A stretch of 64,000 nucleotides of DNA. It comes from Natrinema gari JCM 14663. Lineage in GTDB: Archaea > Halobacteriota > Halobacteria > Halobacteriales > Natrialbaceae. Positions 16,779 through 26,050 of the stretch are shown in pieces; position 1 is the stretch's first letter, and each line of letters opens with the position of its first letter. The notes under the pieces were generated by a model. That model saw only the letters and a list, made by a program, of their open reading frames with translations, was not told the DNA's origin and did no database searches. Made by a program: the position numbers and the translations under genes. The stretch lies in contig NZ_AOIJ01000061.1 in NCBI RefSeq assembly GCF_000337175.1, forward strand, positions 174,407-238,406, given 5' to 3'.

Positions 16779-19700
16779 ATGTATATAAAGGCGATCGTTC
16801 TCGACGATTTCAAGAGCTTCGGCCGAAAGACGAAGATTCCGTTCTACGAGGATTTCACCGTCGTAACGGGTCCGAACGGCTCCGGGAAGTCCAACATTAT
16901 CGACGCCGTCCTCTTCGCGCTCGGGTTGGCTCGAACCCGTGGGATTCGTGCCGAGAAACTGACCGATCTCATCTACAACCCCGGCCACGAGGGTGACGAC
17001 ACCTCGAGCGGGCCCCGCGAGGCGACCGTCGAAGTGATCCTCGACAACTCGGAGGGGACACTCGAGCGCTCGCAGGTCGTCAACGCCGCGGGGAGCGATG
17101 ATGTCGGCGCTGTCGACGAGATTCGCATCCGTCGCCGGGTCAAGGAGACCGAGGACAACTACTACTCCTACTACTATCTGAACGATCGGTCGGTCAACCT
17201 CTCGGACATTCAGGACCTGTTGGCACAGGCGGGAATCACGCCGGAAGGGTACAACGTCGTCATGCAGGGCGACGTGACCGAGATCATCAACATGACACCC
17301 CACGCCCGGCGGGAGATCATCGACGAAATCGCGGGCGTCGCGGAGTTCGACGCCAAAAAGGAAGACGCCTTCGAGGAACTCGAGACGGTTCAGGAACGGA
17401 TCGACGAGGCCGAACTCCGCATCGAGGAGAAACGCGACCGGCTCGAGCAGCTCGCGGACGAACGCCGGGAAGCAATGCGCTACCGTCGGCTGCGACGCGA
17501 GAAAGAGGAGTACGAGAGCTACAAGAAGGCCAGCGAACTCGAGGAGAAACGCGTCGAACTCGCGGCCGTCGAAGACGAGGTCGACGACCTCGACGACGAA
17601 CTCGCGGACCTCCAGCGCGAGCTCGACGAGCGCGAGGGGAAAGTCGTGCGCCTGCAGGAGGATCTCGAGGATTTGAACGCCGAGATCGAGCGCAAGGGCG
17701 AGGACGAACAGCTCCGAATCAAAAGCGACATCGAGGAGCTCAAAGGCGACATTTCCCGGCTCGAGGACAGGATCGAGACCAGCGAGGAGCAGATCGAGGA
17801 CGCCGAGGCCGAGCGCCGCGAGGCGTTCGTCCAGATCGACCGCAAGCAGGAGACGATCGATGACCTCGAAGACGAGATGCGCGAGCACAAACTCGAGAAA
17901 GCCTCGATCAAAAGCGAGATCCAAGACCGGGAGCAAGAGCGCGCCGACCTCAAGGCCGAAATCGAGGCCGTCGACACGGAGTTCGACGAGCTCAAAGCCG
18001 ATCTCGCGGAGCGCAAAGACGAATTAGAGGCGGCCAAGACCGAGCGGAACGACCTCCAGCGCGAACAGGATCGCCTCCTTGACGAGGCACGCCGCCGCTC
18101 GAACGCGATCAGCGAGAAAGAGGCGACGATCGAGGACAGGCGCGAGACCATTCCCGAAATCGAGAGCCAGCGAGGCGACCTCGAGCGGGAACTCGAGAAA
18201 GCCGAACGGAACCGCGAGAACATCGCCGACGTCGTCGACGACCTGAAAACCGAGAAGCGCCGGCTGCAGTCTGACATCGACGACCTCGACGACGAGATTC
18301 AGGCGAAACAACAGGAGTACGCCGAACTCGAGGCCAACGCCGGCGAGAGCGGCGACTCCTCGTTCGGTCGCGCGGTGACGACGATCCTCAATGCGGGAAT
18401 CGACGGCGTTCACGGTGCGGTCGCGCAACTGGGGACCGTCCCCGGCGAGTACGCGACCGCCTGTGAGACCGCCGCGGGCGGCCGGCTGGCGAACGTCGTC
18501 GTCGACGACGACATCATCGGCCAGCAGTGTATCGATCACCTCAAGTCCAGAAACGCGGGCCGGGCGACGTTCCTCCCGCTGACGGACATGAGCCAGCGCC
18601 GGCTACCGAACGCGCCGAGCGATCCGGGCGTGGTCGGCTTCGCGTACAACCTCGTCGACTTCGACGGCGAGTACGCCGGGGTCTTCTCCTACGTTCTCGG
18701 GGACACGCTGGTCGTCGAAGATATCGAGACCGCCCGGTCGTACATGGGTGACTACCGGATGGTCACCCTCGATGGCGACCTCGTGGAGAAAAGCGGCGCG
18801 ATGACCGGCGGTTCCGGCGGCGGCTCGCGGTACTCCTTTACCGGCGGCGGCGAGGGCCAACTCGAGCGCGTCGCCAAACGGATTACGGAGCTCCAGGAGG
18901 AGCGCGAGTCCCGTCGCGAGGAGTTACGCGGCGTCGAGGAGCGCCTCGACGACGCTCGCGATCGCAAGAGTGACGCGGCCGACGAGGTCCGCTCGATCGA
19001 GGCCGAACTCGAGGGGCTCGACGACGAGCGCGAGCGCGTCGAAGCGGAGATCGAGGGCTTGGAGGCCGACCTCGAATCGCTCCGCGAGGAACGCGAATCC
19101 GTCGACGAGCGGATGAACGAGATTTCAGCTGAGATCGACGCCAAGACGGCGACGGTGGAAGAACTCGAGGCCGAAATCGACGACCTCGAGACGGAACTCG
19201 CGGACTCGAAGATCCCCGAACTCACCGATCAGATCGAGGAACTCACGGCCGAGATCGACGAGCGCGAGGATCGGATTCAGGAACTCGACGCCGACCTCAA
19301 CGAGTTGCGCCTCGAGGCGGAGTACGCGGAGGACGCAATCGAGGAACTCCACGACGACATCGAGGCCGCCCAGAACCGCACGGCCGAACACGAGGAGCGC
19401 ATCGCGGAGTACGAGGCGGAGATCGAGACGAAACAGGCGGGGCTCGAGGAGAAACGCGAGGCCGTCGCGGAGCTGGAAGAAGAACTCACGGAGCTGAAAG
19501 CCGATCGTCGCGATCTCAAAGAAGAACTCTCCGAGGCTCGGACGAAACGCGACCAGCAACAGGACCGCGTCAACACCGTCGAGAGCAAACTCGAGGATGC
19601 ACGCGAACGGGCAGGCAACCTCGAGTGGGAGATCGAAGCCCTCGAATCGGAGGTCGGCGACTACGACCCCGACGACGTCCCTGACCACGAGACCGTCCTC

Positions 19701-20351
19701 GACATGATCGACTACCTGCAGACGGACATGGCGGCGATGGAGCCGGTCAACATGCTCGCGATCGACGAGTACGACGAGGTCCGCAGCGAACTCGACGATC
19801 TCGAGGCGGGGCGGGAAACGTTGGTCGAGGAGGCCGACGGGATCCGCGACCGGATCGAGCAGTACGAGACCCAAAAGAAGCAGACGTTCATGGACGCCTA
19901 CGACGCGATCGCCGCCCACTTCACCGAGATTTTCGAGAAGCTCTCGGAGGGGACCGGCTCGCTGCACTTGGAGAACGAGGCCGACCCGTTCGACGGCGGG
20001 CTAACGATGAAAGCACAGCCGGGTGACAAGCCGATCCAGCGCCTGGACGCGATGTCCGGCGGGGAGAAGTCGCTGACCGCGCTGGCGTTTATCTTCGCGA
20101 TCCAGCGGCACAATCCGGCCCCGTTTTACGCGTTAGACGAGATCGATGCCTTCCTCGACGCCGTCAACGCCGAGCGGGTCGGCGAGATGGTCGAGGAACT
20201 CGCCGGGGACGCCCAGTTCGTCGTCGTCTCCCACCGCTCGGCGATGCTCGACCGCTCTGAGCGGGCGATCGGCGTGACGATGCAACAGGACAACGTGAGC
20301 GCGGTGACCGGGATCGATCTGAGTAGTGGAGAGGTACCGGCTGATGACTAG
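16779..20351 (+). CDS. smc: Chromosome segregation protein SMC
   Basis: 1190 residues, full length for an SMC ATPase that entraps DNA as an antiparallel coiled-coil dimer. Walker A is GPNGSGKSNIID (residues 31-42). The first coiled coil runs from about 170 to 515, the hinge from about 527 to 680 (AVTTILNAGIDGVHGAVAQL, then GRATFLPLTDM), and the second coil from about 690 to 1010. The ABC signature is LDAMSGGEKSLTALAF and Walker B is FYALDEIDAFLD, near residue 1117. scpA starts inside its last codons, so both condensin subunits are made together. The ATG at 16779 has a GGAGGT ahead and begins MYIKAIVLDDFKSFG, the conserved SMC opening. Confidence 0.96.
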   Translation: MYIKAIVLDDFKSFGRKTKIPFYEDFTVVTGPNGSGKSNIIDAVLFALGLARTRGIRAEKLTDLIYNPGHEGDDTSSGPREATVEVILDNSEGTLERSQVVNAAGSDDVGAVDEIRIRRRVKETEDNYYSYYYLNDRSVNLSDIQDLLAQAGITPEGYNVVMQGDVTEIINMTPHARREIIDEIAGVAEFDAKKEDAFEELETVQERIDEAELRIEEKRDRLEQLADERREAMRYRRLRREKEEYESYKKASELEEKRVELAAVEDEVDDLDDELADLQRELDEREGKVVRLQEDLEDLNAEIERKGEDEQLRIKSDIEELKGDISRLEDRIETSEEQIEDAEAERREAFVQIDRKQETIDDLEDEMREHKLEKASIKSEIQDREQERADLKAEIEAVDTEFDELKADLAERKDELEAAKTERNDLQREQDRLLDEARRRSNAISEKEATIEDRRETIPEIESQRGDLERELEKAERNRENIADVVDDLKTEKRRLQSDIDDLDDEIQAKQQEYAELEANAGESGDSSFGRAVTTILNAGIDGVHGAVAQLGTVPGEYATACETAAGGRLANVVVDDDIIGQQCIDHLKSRNAGRATFLPLTDMSQRRLPNAPSDPGVVGFAYNLVDFDGEYAGVFSYVLGDTLVVEDIETARSYMGDYRMVTLDGDLVEKSGAMTGGSGGGSRYSFTGGGEGQLERVAKRITELQEERESRREELRGVEERLDDARDRKSDAADEVRSIEAELEGLDDERERVEAEIEGLEADLESLREERESVDERMNEISAEIDAKTATVEELEAEIDDLETELADSKIPELTDQIEELTAEIDEREDRIQELDADLNELRLEAEYAEDAIEELHDDIEAAQNRTAEHEERIAEYEAEIETKQAGLEEKREAVAELEEELTELKADRRDLKEELSEARTKRDQQQDRVNTVESKLEDARERAGNLEWEIEALESEVGDYDPDDVPDHETVLDMIDYLQTDMAAMEPVNMLAIDEYDEVRSELDDLEAGRETLVEEADGIRDRIEQYETQKKQTFMDAYDAIAAHFTEIFEKLSEGTGSLHLENEADPFDGGLTMKAQPGDKPIQRLDAMSGGEKSLTALAFIFAIQRHNPAPFYALDEIDAFLDAVNAERVGEMVEELAGDAQFVVVSHRSAMLDRSERAIGVTMQQDNVSAVTGIDLSSGEVPADD

Positions 20352-21453
20352 TGAGTCGGATACCGACTCGGACAAGCCGAGCGGGGACCAACGCGATCCC
20401 CGAGGGAGCGAGCCACGGGCCGGTGAGAGCGAACTACGACCCGACGGCGGCGACGACATCCCCCTCGATATCACCGGTCACGACGAGCGCGAGCGGCCGA
20501 GCGAGTCGCCGGGGTCCGTCCTCGAGTCGCCGGCGGATGCGAGCGCGGGCGGCGACGAGGAGCGGGCAGGCGGGTCCGCCGACTCGGTGCTCGAGTTCAC
20601 GGAGGGAGAACCGGCCGAGGGCGACGACGGGGCCGAGAACGAGGACGCAGTCGAACCCGTCGAGCTGCTCGTCCAACTCGCGAAAGACGGCGAGATCGAT
20701 CCGTGGGACATCGACATCGTCGACGTTACGGACACGTTTCTCGAGGCGATCGAGGACGCCGACCTCCGCACGTCCGGGCGCGCGCTGTTCTACGCGAGCG
20801 TCCTTCTGCGGATGAAAAGCGACGAGTTGTTCGCGACCGACGACCCGGACGAGGACGACCTCCCGCCCTGGGAAGCCCCCTTCGCCGACGACGGGCCGGT
20901 GGACGCGGCGGGTGACGACCGGGCGCACCCGCCCGGGTTCGATCCCGTCGAGACCCTCGAGAACGAAATGGAGCGCCGCCTCGAGCGCAAGCACGCCCGC
21001 GGGAAGCCCGAAACCCTGGACGAACTGGTCCGCGAACTCCGCAGCGCCGAACGCGACACGTGGTGGAAGGAGTCCCGGAGCTACGACACGAGCGACTCGC
21101 CGACGGGGTACGACCGGGGCGTACAGGAACTGAACTACCACGCCGGCGACGACGTCCGTGTCGACGACGAACCGACCAGCGACGACGTCACGCACACGAC
21201 CCACGAGGAGGACATCGAAGCGGTCATCGACGACGTCGAAACCGAACTCGAGGCCCACTACGAGAACGGACGCGATGAGGTGCTGTACGCCGAGATCGAC
21301 GCGGTCGGCGGCTCCCGCGTGATGACCTACCTCGCGTTGCTCTTTCTGGCCCATCGAGGTCGAGTCACCCTCGAGCAGGACGAACTGTTCGGCGACCTCT
21401 GGGTCAGAGACGACGCGGTGGCATCGGATACGAGCGAATCAGCCGCCGGCTGA
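20344..21453 (+). CDS. scpA: Segregation and condensation protein A (ScpA kleisin)
   Basis: 369 residues. The kleisin region begins near residue 100 with EPVELLVQLAKDGEIDPWDI and continues through TDTFLEAIEDADLRTSGRAL and LLRMKSDELF. The C-terminal winged helix is at VMTYLALLFLAHRGRVTLEQ, followed by ELFGDLWV. The 95-residue acidic, Gly/Ser-rich leader is unusually long and probably disordered. Kleisins bridge the two SMC heads. The ATG overlaps the smc stop by 8 nt, so translation is coupled. scpB is not present in the window. Confidence 0.9.
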   Translation: MTSESDTDSDKPSGDQRDPRGSEPRAGESELRPDGGDDIPLDITGHDERERPSESPGSVLESPADASAGGDEERAGGSADSVLEFTEGEPAEGDDGAENEDAVEPVELLVQLAKDGEIDPWDIDIVDVTDTFLEAIEDADLRTSGRALFYASVLLRMKSDELFATDDPDEDDLPPWEAPFADDGPVDAAGDDRAHPPGFDPVETLENEMERRLERKHARGKPETLDELVRELRSAERDTWWKESRSYDTSDSPTGYDRGVQELNYHAGDDVRVDDEPTSDDVTHTTHEEDIEAVIDDVETELEAHYENGRDEVLYAEIDAVGGSRVMTYLALLFLAHRGRVTLEQDELFGDLWVRDDAVASDTSESAAG

Positions 21454-21642
21454 GGGGCTGTTTCGATCGTCGTCGGTCGGTTCGGTCGCCGAGACGGGCC
21501 GCCGGTTCGTGATTGTCGTTGACCCGCCGAGGCGCGCATGCCTCGACGCGCGATCGATTCGGGTGTGGTTCGAGCCGAGCCCTTCCGCGAGCGACCGCAG
21601 CGAACGGCAACTTTCTATACTCGAGGCCGTCAACCCGGAGCC

Positions 21643-22380
21643 ATGCGAGACGTCTGCATCGTCGGCGGTGGCGTCGCCGGCCTCACCGCATCGATTTTCA
21701 CCGCACGTGGGGGACTGGATACCCTCGTCGTCGACGGCGGCGAGTCTATCCTCGCGCGCAACGCCAGCCTCGAGAACTTCCCCGGCTTCCCGGATGGGGT
21801 CGACGCCCGCCAGCACCTCCGAATGACCCGTGAGCAGGCCCGAACCGCGGGTGCCGAATTCGAACTCGGACGCGTGACTCGCGCCGAGCCGATCACCGAC
21901 GGGGCGCTCGAGGAGGGGTTCGTCCTCGAGACGGAGGGTGGCGACCCCCTCGAAGCGCGTCGCGTCATCGCCGCCTCGTGGCCGACCAGCGACTACCTCG
22001 AACCACTGGACGTGGGCCGGATGCAGCGGGGTAGCAAGCACTTCGTGAGCGTCGACGAGGGCGGCCGGACGGCCGTCGACGGCGTCTACGCTGCGGGTCG
22101 GATCGCGGACGAACCCCACCAGGCGGTCGTTGCGGCCGGCCACGGGGCGAAAGCCGCCCTCGCGCTCCTCTACGACGCCGACGTTCCCTTCTATCAGGAC
22201 TGGGTCGTCCCGGAGGGATATTTCACCGGCCGCGATCGCGAGGTCCCGCCCGGATGCGAGGAGATCGACGACGAGGAACGACGGCGGCGCGACGAGCGAG
22301 CCCGAGAGACGATCCGTGAGGCGTTCGACGACCCGCTCGACGAGGAACCGACGATGCATCCGAGCGTCGACCGGGACTGA
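21643..22380 (+). CDS. Thioredoxin-reductase-like FAD protein lacking the NADPH domain and CxxC
   Basis: 245 residues. The FAD-binding start CIVGGGVAGLTASIFTARGG and the later TrxR-type FAD motif VDGVYAAGRIADEPHQAVVA are clear, with the ENFPGFPDG loop between them. The central NADPH-binding domain and the redox-active CxxC pair of thioredoxin reductases are absent; the middle is shortened to an acidic strand region. It may act as a flavoprotein with another electron donor. The ATG at 21643 directly precedes the FAD fold; the frame is open back to 21538 but that leader is Arg-rich. Confidence 0.78.
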   Translation: MRDVCIVGGGVAGLTASIFTARGGLDTLVVDGGESILARNASLENFPGFPDGVDARQHLRMTREQARTAGAEFELGRVTRAEPITDGALEEGFVLETEGGDPLEARRVIAASWPTSDYLEPLDVGRMQRGSKHFVSVDEGGRTAVDGVYAAGRIADEPHQAVVAAGHGAKAALALLYDADVPFYQDWVVPEGYFTGRDREVPPGCEEIDDEERRRRDERARETIREAFDDPLDEEPTMHPSVDRD

Positions 22381-22551
22381 TCGCGCGACCCACACCTGCG
22401 CTCCGCTCGAGCGGTCGCGTCCGCGACGATCGGCGGGGTATCGACCCGGTTCACTGCGGCGGGTCACCGGTCACGAACCTGGTGGGATTCGAAGCTACTC
22501 GAGGCACCCGCCCGGCGGAGCGAACGGACTGGAGTCGCGGCCGGTCCCCGG

Positions 22552-22671
22552 TCAGTTCGCCGCGAGGGAACACGCAGGACTACAGAATCCTCGTTGCGCG
22601 GCCTTGGAGTCCGGATATGCCTTGAAATCGTCACCACACTGCTCGCACGTGACGGTTTCGAAGTCGGACAT
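22552..22671 (-). CDS. Small zinc-finger protein (39 residues)
   Basis: A 39-residue protein with two cysteine pairs, TCEQCGDDFKAYPDSKAAQ and FCSPACSLAAN, forming a treble-clef-like CxxC-x16-CxxxC knuckle. Proteins of this size and pattern are widespread and unnamed in haloarchaea. The frame extends upstream beyond the chosen ATG, but only this segment looks like protein. It is divergent from the small Cys-containing gene at 22885, with 213 nt between. Confidence 0.7.
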   Translation of the reverse strand: MSDFETVTCEQCGDDFKAYPDSKAAQRGFCSPACSLAAN

Positions 22672-22853
22672 ACTCGATCGGAGATTCGGCGTTCGAAACC
22701 GAAAACGTATCGGTGGCGAGTCGGTGACGACGATCATCCGTCCGTTCATCGGCGCTGATAATCGTCGCGTTCGATTTCGGGCCGGTTTCAGCCGTTCTCG
22801 AACGCGAGTCCGATCCGGTCTCGATCCGACCCTTGCTATGCAACGGACGATGC

Positions 22854-22860
22854 TATTATA
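22854..22860 (+). promoter_or_regulatory. TATA box of the 22885 gene
   Basis: TATTATA lies 25-31 nt before the ATG at 22885, a good leaderless promoter. Confidence 0.5.
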
Positions 22861-22884
22861 GGCAGTGCCGTGGTGTAGAATGTC

Positions 22885-23079
22885 ATGGATGGTGTTCTGA
22901 ACGAGGCGACGGATAAGCTTCACAAGTACGAATCCGGCCAGTCGGATTTTCAGACGACCTGTGGCGCGACCTCGCACGTAGCACACGACCATCTCCGGCT
23001 GGTTCCCGTCGAGCAGACCGCTACCGGCGGCGACGTGAACCGGTGTGGCCGCTGTTTTGCCGACGGCGACAGTTACTGA
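22885..23079 (+). CDS. Small Cys/His-containing haloarchaeal protein
   Basis: 64 residues. It contains TTCGATSHVAHDH and NRCGRCFADG, giving Cys and His residues that could bind one zinc ion. I do not recognise the family by name. A TATA box at the leaderless spacing and an acid-rich haloarchaeal composition support it as a gene. It ends 19 nt before the convergent end of the Vms1-like gene. Confidence 0.6.
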   Translation: MDGVLNEATDKLHKYESGQSDFQTTCGATSHVAHDHLRLVPVEQTATGGDVNRCGRCFADGDSY

Positions 23080-23097
23080 CGATCGATCGGGAGCGGC

Positions 23098-24042
23098 TCA
23101 CAACACCCGCAGCTCCGTCGTCCAGAACGAGTGCACGGCGTCCTCGAGCGCCGGCTCCGGATCGCCGGTCGCGTCGACGGCGGCCGTCGCGGTCGGTTCG
23201 AGCCCCGCCTCCGCGGCGAGCGCGTCGACGATGCCGCGCTGGCCGACCAGATAAAGCGGCGTGTCGGCGGCCTCGCCGCCGGGTTCGTACGCGGCGAGGG
23301 CCCCCGCACACCGCTCGAGGTGAGCGTCGATCTGCCCGTCCCGAATCCGTTCGAAGCGGGCCTGGGAGAACCCACCCTTGGAGTGGGCCCCCTTGACATC
23401 GCTCTCGAAGCCGCGGTAGTCGACGCGCTCGTTGCCCTCGTAGACGCCGAGGGCGAACAGATCGGCCCGGACGAGTGCGACCGCGTGGCGGCCGGTCGGC
23501 AAGAACCACTCGCGCTTGAGGGCGAACCGATCCTGCCAGGTCGCATCGAGATCGGGGACGACCGGCGGCTCGAGGGTTACGGCGAGCAGGCCGGCGTCGT
23601 CGACACAGCACAGGCAGGGGCCGCTGTCGTCGACGAGCGCGAGCCGCTCGCCGAGGACGGACTCGAGTTCCGTGCGGACGGGCTCCGCGACCCCATCGTC
23701 GTCCACGCCTACGGTCAGCGCACCTTCCGGTCCCGTTCGAAACGACGTGAGGCGGTCGAACACCGCCTCGAGACGGGCACCGCGAAGGTGGTCGCGGTGC
23801 CTGACTGACGGCCCGCTCTCTGCCTCGTCGACCCGTTCGAGTTCGCCCTCGAGTTGGGCGATCCGGTCTTCGAGTCGATTGATCCGCTCCTCGGCGTCCT
23901 GCCTCGCGGTGGCGGCCTCGGCCCGGCGGTCGGACTCGGCCTCGTAGCGGTTCCGTAACCGCTCGTTTTCGTCCTCGAGTTCGTCGATGCGGTCCCTGAG
24001 CGATGCACGGCCAAGCAACTCGTCGAGCATCCGGCCGAACAC
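23098..24042 (-). CDS. Vms1/ANKZF1-family peptidyl-tRNA hydrolase (VLRF1-type release factor)
   Basis: 314 residues. After an N-terminal coiled coil (about residues 15-75, RIDELEDENERLRNRYE) comes the eRF1-like catalytic domain. Near residue 225 is GAHSKGGFSQARFERIRDG, matching the Vms1/ANKZF1 signature in which the Gln promotes cleavage of peptidyl-tRNA on stalled large subunits. The end contains LYLVGQRGIVDALAAEAGL. The eukaryotic relatives act in ribosome quality control; the archaeal role is inferred from family. It is followed on the same strand by the DUF5802-type gene upstream at 24060. Confidence 0.82.
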   Translation of the reverse strand: MFGRMLDELLGRASLRDRIDELEDENERLRNRYEAESDRRAEAATARQDAEERINRLEDRIAQLEGELERVDEAESGPSVRHRDHLRGARLEAVFDRLTSFRTGPEGALTVGVDDDGVAEPVRTELESVLGERLALVDDSGPCLCCVDDAGLLAVTLEPPVVPDLDATWQDRFALKREWFLPTGRHAVALVRADLFALGVYEGNERVDYRGFESDVKGAHSKGGFSQARFERIRDGQIDAHLERCAGALAAYEPGGEAADTPLYLVGQRGIVDALAAEAGLEPTATAAVDATGDPEPALEDAVHSFWTTELRVL

Positions 24043-24059
24043 GGGAAGCGAGCGTACTT

Positions 24060-24452
24060 CTAGGTTCCGGCGTTTCGCAGGTCGTCGGCCGAGCCGTCGT
24101 CTCCCGATGCCTGCCAGCCGCCGGCGAGGTCGAGCAACTGCCGGGCCCGGTCGCGGCGGGCGAGAAACACCTCCCGAAGCGACGGGGGGTTTCGAACGTC
24201 GGTTCCCTTGAGCATCGATTCGGGCACCGCGAGCGTGTTCGTCGGGACATCGGCCGCCCCGTGGACCGGGAAGTGCCGGGACTCGAACTTCATCACGAGC
24301 GGCGTATCGAGGCGCTCGAGACCGTCGCCGGTCGCGTACACTTCCTCGTTGAGCCGCTCGTGTTGCTCGCTGTGCATGAGTGCGTGCTCCCCGTCGGTGG
24401 GGGTCACGTAGAGACGTCCGAGATAATAGCTTCGGGAAAACACCTCGAACAT
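24060..24452 (-). CDS. DUF5802-type haloarchaeal protein
   Basis: 130 residues beginning MFEVFSRSYYLGRLYVTPTD, followed by ALMHSEQHERLNEEVYATG and PLVMKFESRHFPVHG. This opening is typical of a conserved haloarchaeal family I recall as DUF5802; function unknown. No membrane segment or catalytic motif is seen. It is transcribed just ahead of the Vms1-like gene, 17 nt apart, so the two likely form an operon. The ATG at 24452 is preferred to 24482. Confidence 0.65.
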   Translation of the reverse strand: MFEVFSRSYYLGRLYVTPTDGEHALMHSEQHERLNEEVYATGDGLERLDTPLVMKFESRHFPVHGAADVPTNTLAVPESMLKGTDVRNPPSLREVFLARRDRARQLLDLAGGWQASGDDGSADDLRNAGT

Positions 24453-24843
24453 GATAACTAATACCATGGGTTCGATGGACATAACTGTTTGCGAATACGT
24501 TTAAACAGTCGCGCTATCAGACCGTTCTCTCGGTTCTCGAGACGGGCCGGGATGATCGATCCGCAGCGTCGAGCGATCGGGCGGTCATCCCGGGACTGGC
24601 CGGCGTTTCGTTCCCCACGGGTCGTCGCTCGCTATTGATTCGTCCTCGAGCGAATGAAACGGTCCGAACGGTGAGAACCGGCCGGGCAGGCGCGACCGAC
24701 AGTGGTGTCCTTCGCCGAGCGACAACGACGCGAGTTCCTGCCGCCTTGAACGCTCAAATCCCCTCTCGGCGACGTACCGGTCCAAGTAAACGGTCCGAAC
24801 GAAGGTCCGTCTTTTTACTATGTTCCGGCCAACGATAGAGCCG
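24453..24843. other. Intergenic region with a 14-nt direct repeat
   Basis: 391 nt between divergent genes. The stretch AAACGGTCCGAACG occurs twice on the plus strand, at 24657-24670 and 24788-24801. The second copy lies 43-56 nt before the ATG of the secreted protein. No ORF or RNA gene is convincing in it. Confidence 0.4.
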
Positions 24844-25974
24844 ATGACAACCACTCGGTCGGTCGCCCTCCTCGCGGCCGTCGTCGTCGGACTCACGGTC
24901 GCGCCGCTTGCAAGCGCCGCAGCCGTGGATTCGTTGACGGAGGACCACGCTCTCCACTCCGCCCGCTCCGAGACGGCACCGACGAACGCGTCCGTCGGAA
25001 CGCTGCTGCAGGCGACCGCGGCTGAGACGAAGGAAACGGTCGAGACCGGGATGTTCGAAGCGGCGTACGAAACCGCGGACGACGAGAGTCAGGCGGCCAT
25101 CGTCGGCGACCGGACGGCCGAACTCGAATCGCAACTGCGGTCGCTCGAGGCCGAACGCGCCGAGCTCCGGGAGCAGCGCGCGGGGCTTTCACGCGGCGCG
25201 TATCGATCCAGAATGGCGAAGTTGACCGTCGAAATCGCCACCCTCGAGCGCTCGATCGAGCGAACAACCGAGACCATAGACGACGGCAGTATCGATGACA
25301 GCGATCTCGCGACGCTGCGGGAGAACGCGACGCGACTCCGAGAAAACGCCTCGGCGGAAGCCGGGCCGGACATCGCGGCGGTCGCTCGCGGACTGTCCGA
25401 CTCCGACGGGCCCCCCGGTGTCGGAGCGGGACCGCCGGACGACCGTGGCCCATCCGCCGACACGGGCGGCTCGAGCGGCGATCGGACACCCGGAAACAGG
25501 AATGGAGCAGGCCCCCCTACCGAAGCCGGAACCGGTGAGGGGACGGAGACCGGCTCCCCACACGGTGACGATGTCCCCGGAAAGAGCGGGAATACAGGGG
25601 GCGGTTCCGAGAACGGCGAATCGAACGGGGACGGAACCCCAAACCGCGCAGCAGAGGATAACGGGTCCGGCCCCGGAAACGCTGCACCGGGATCAAACGG
25701 GGACGACGACGGAAACGCTGCGCTGGGGTCGAACGGGGACGACAACGGAAACGACGGGACGAATGGGGACGGCGCTGGGTCCCAAGCCAGTGACCCAGTC
25801 GGAACCGATACCGAGTCCGGGAACGGCCACGCCGGTGGAAACGACGACGGGGGATCGACAGGACCATCGTCCGCCGGGTCCGACTCACAAGGCGGCGATC
25901 GGACGGCCGATCCCGGCGGCGGAATGGGAGGCGGCGCTGGCGGCGGGACCGATACCGGCCGTGGGTCGCGGTAA
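24844..25974 (+). CDS. Secreted haloarchaeal protein with Gly/Asn/Asp-rich repeat tail
   Basis: 376 residues. A Sec-type signal peptide (VALLAAVVVGLTVAPLASAA) is at the N terminus. Residues about 40-185 are a charged helical region with coiled-coil stretches (ELESQLRSLEAERAELREQR). From residue 195 the protein is low complexity (Gly, Asn, Asp, Pro, Ser), including a 36-nt tandem repeat at 25675-25746 encoding NAAPGSNGDDDG-like units. It has no obvious C-terminal anchor. It is followed by an ArsR-like regulator 76 nt downstream on the same strand; I cannot assign its function. Confidence 0.7.
   Translation: MTTTRSVALLAAVVVGLTVAPLASAAAVDSLTEDHALHSARSETAPTNASVGTLLQATAAETKETVETGMFEAAYETADDESQAAIVGDRTAELESQLRSLEAERAELREQRAGLSRGAYRSRMAKLTVEIATLERSIERTTETIDDGSIDDSDLATLRENATRLRENASAEAGPDIAAVARGLSDSDGPPGVGAGPPDDRGPSADTGGSSGDRTPGNRNGAGPPTEAGTGEGTETGSPHGDDVPGKSGNTGGGSENGESNGDGTPNRAAEDNGSGPGNAAPGSNGDDDGNAALGSNGDDNGNDGTNGDGAGSQASDPVGTDTESGNGHAGGNDDGGSTGPSSAGSDSQGGDRTADPGGGMGGGAGGGTDTGRGSR
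25675..25752 (+). repeat. 36-nt tandem repeat within the secreted protein gene
   Basis: Units begin GGAAACG at 25675, 25711 and 25747, a 36-nt (12-codon) period with two full copies and the start of a third. The coded units read NAAPGSNGDDDG and NAALGSNGDDNG. Confidence 0.7.
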
Positions 25975-26050
25975 CGCCCCGTCGACCCGGGTCTCCCGAC
26001 AGTACGGTGAGCAGACACGCTTTTCAGCGGCGATCACTAACCCCCTCTCG

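Noticed and set aside
15891..17936. 681-codon minus-strand ORF across the kinase end and smc start
   Set aside because: Antisense shadow of two clearly identified genes and the gap between them.
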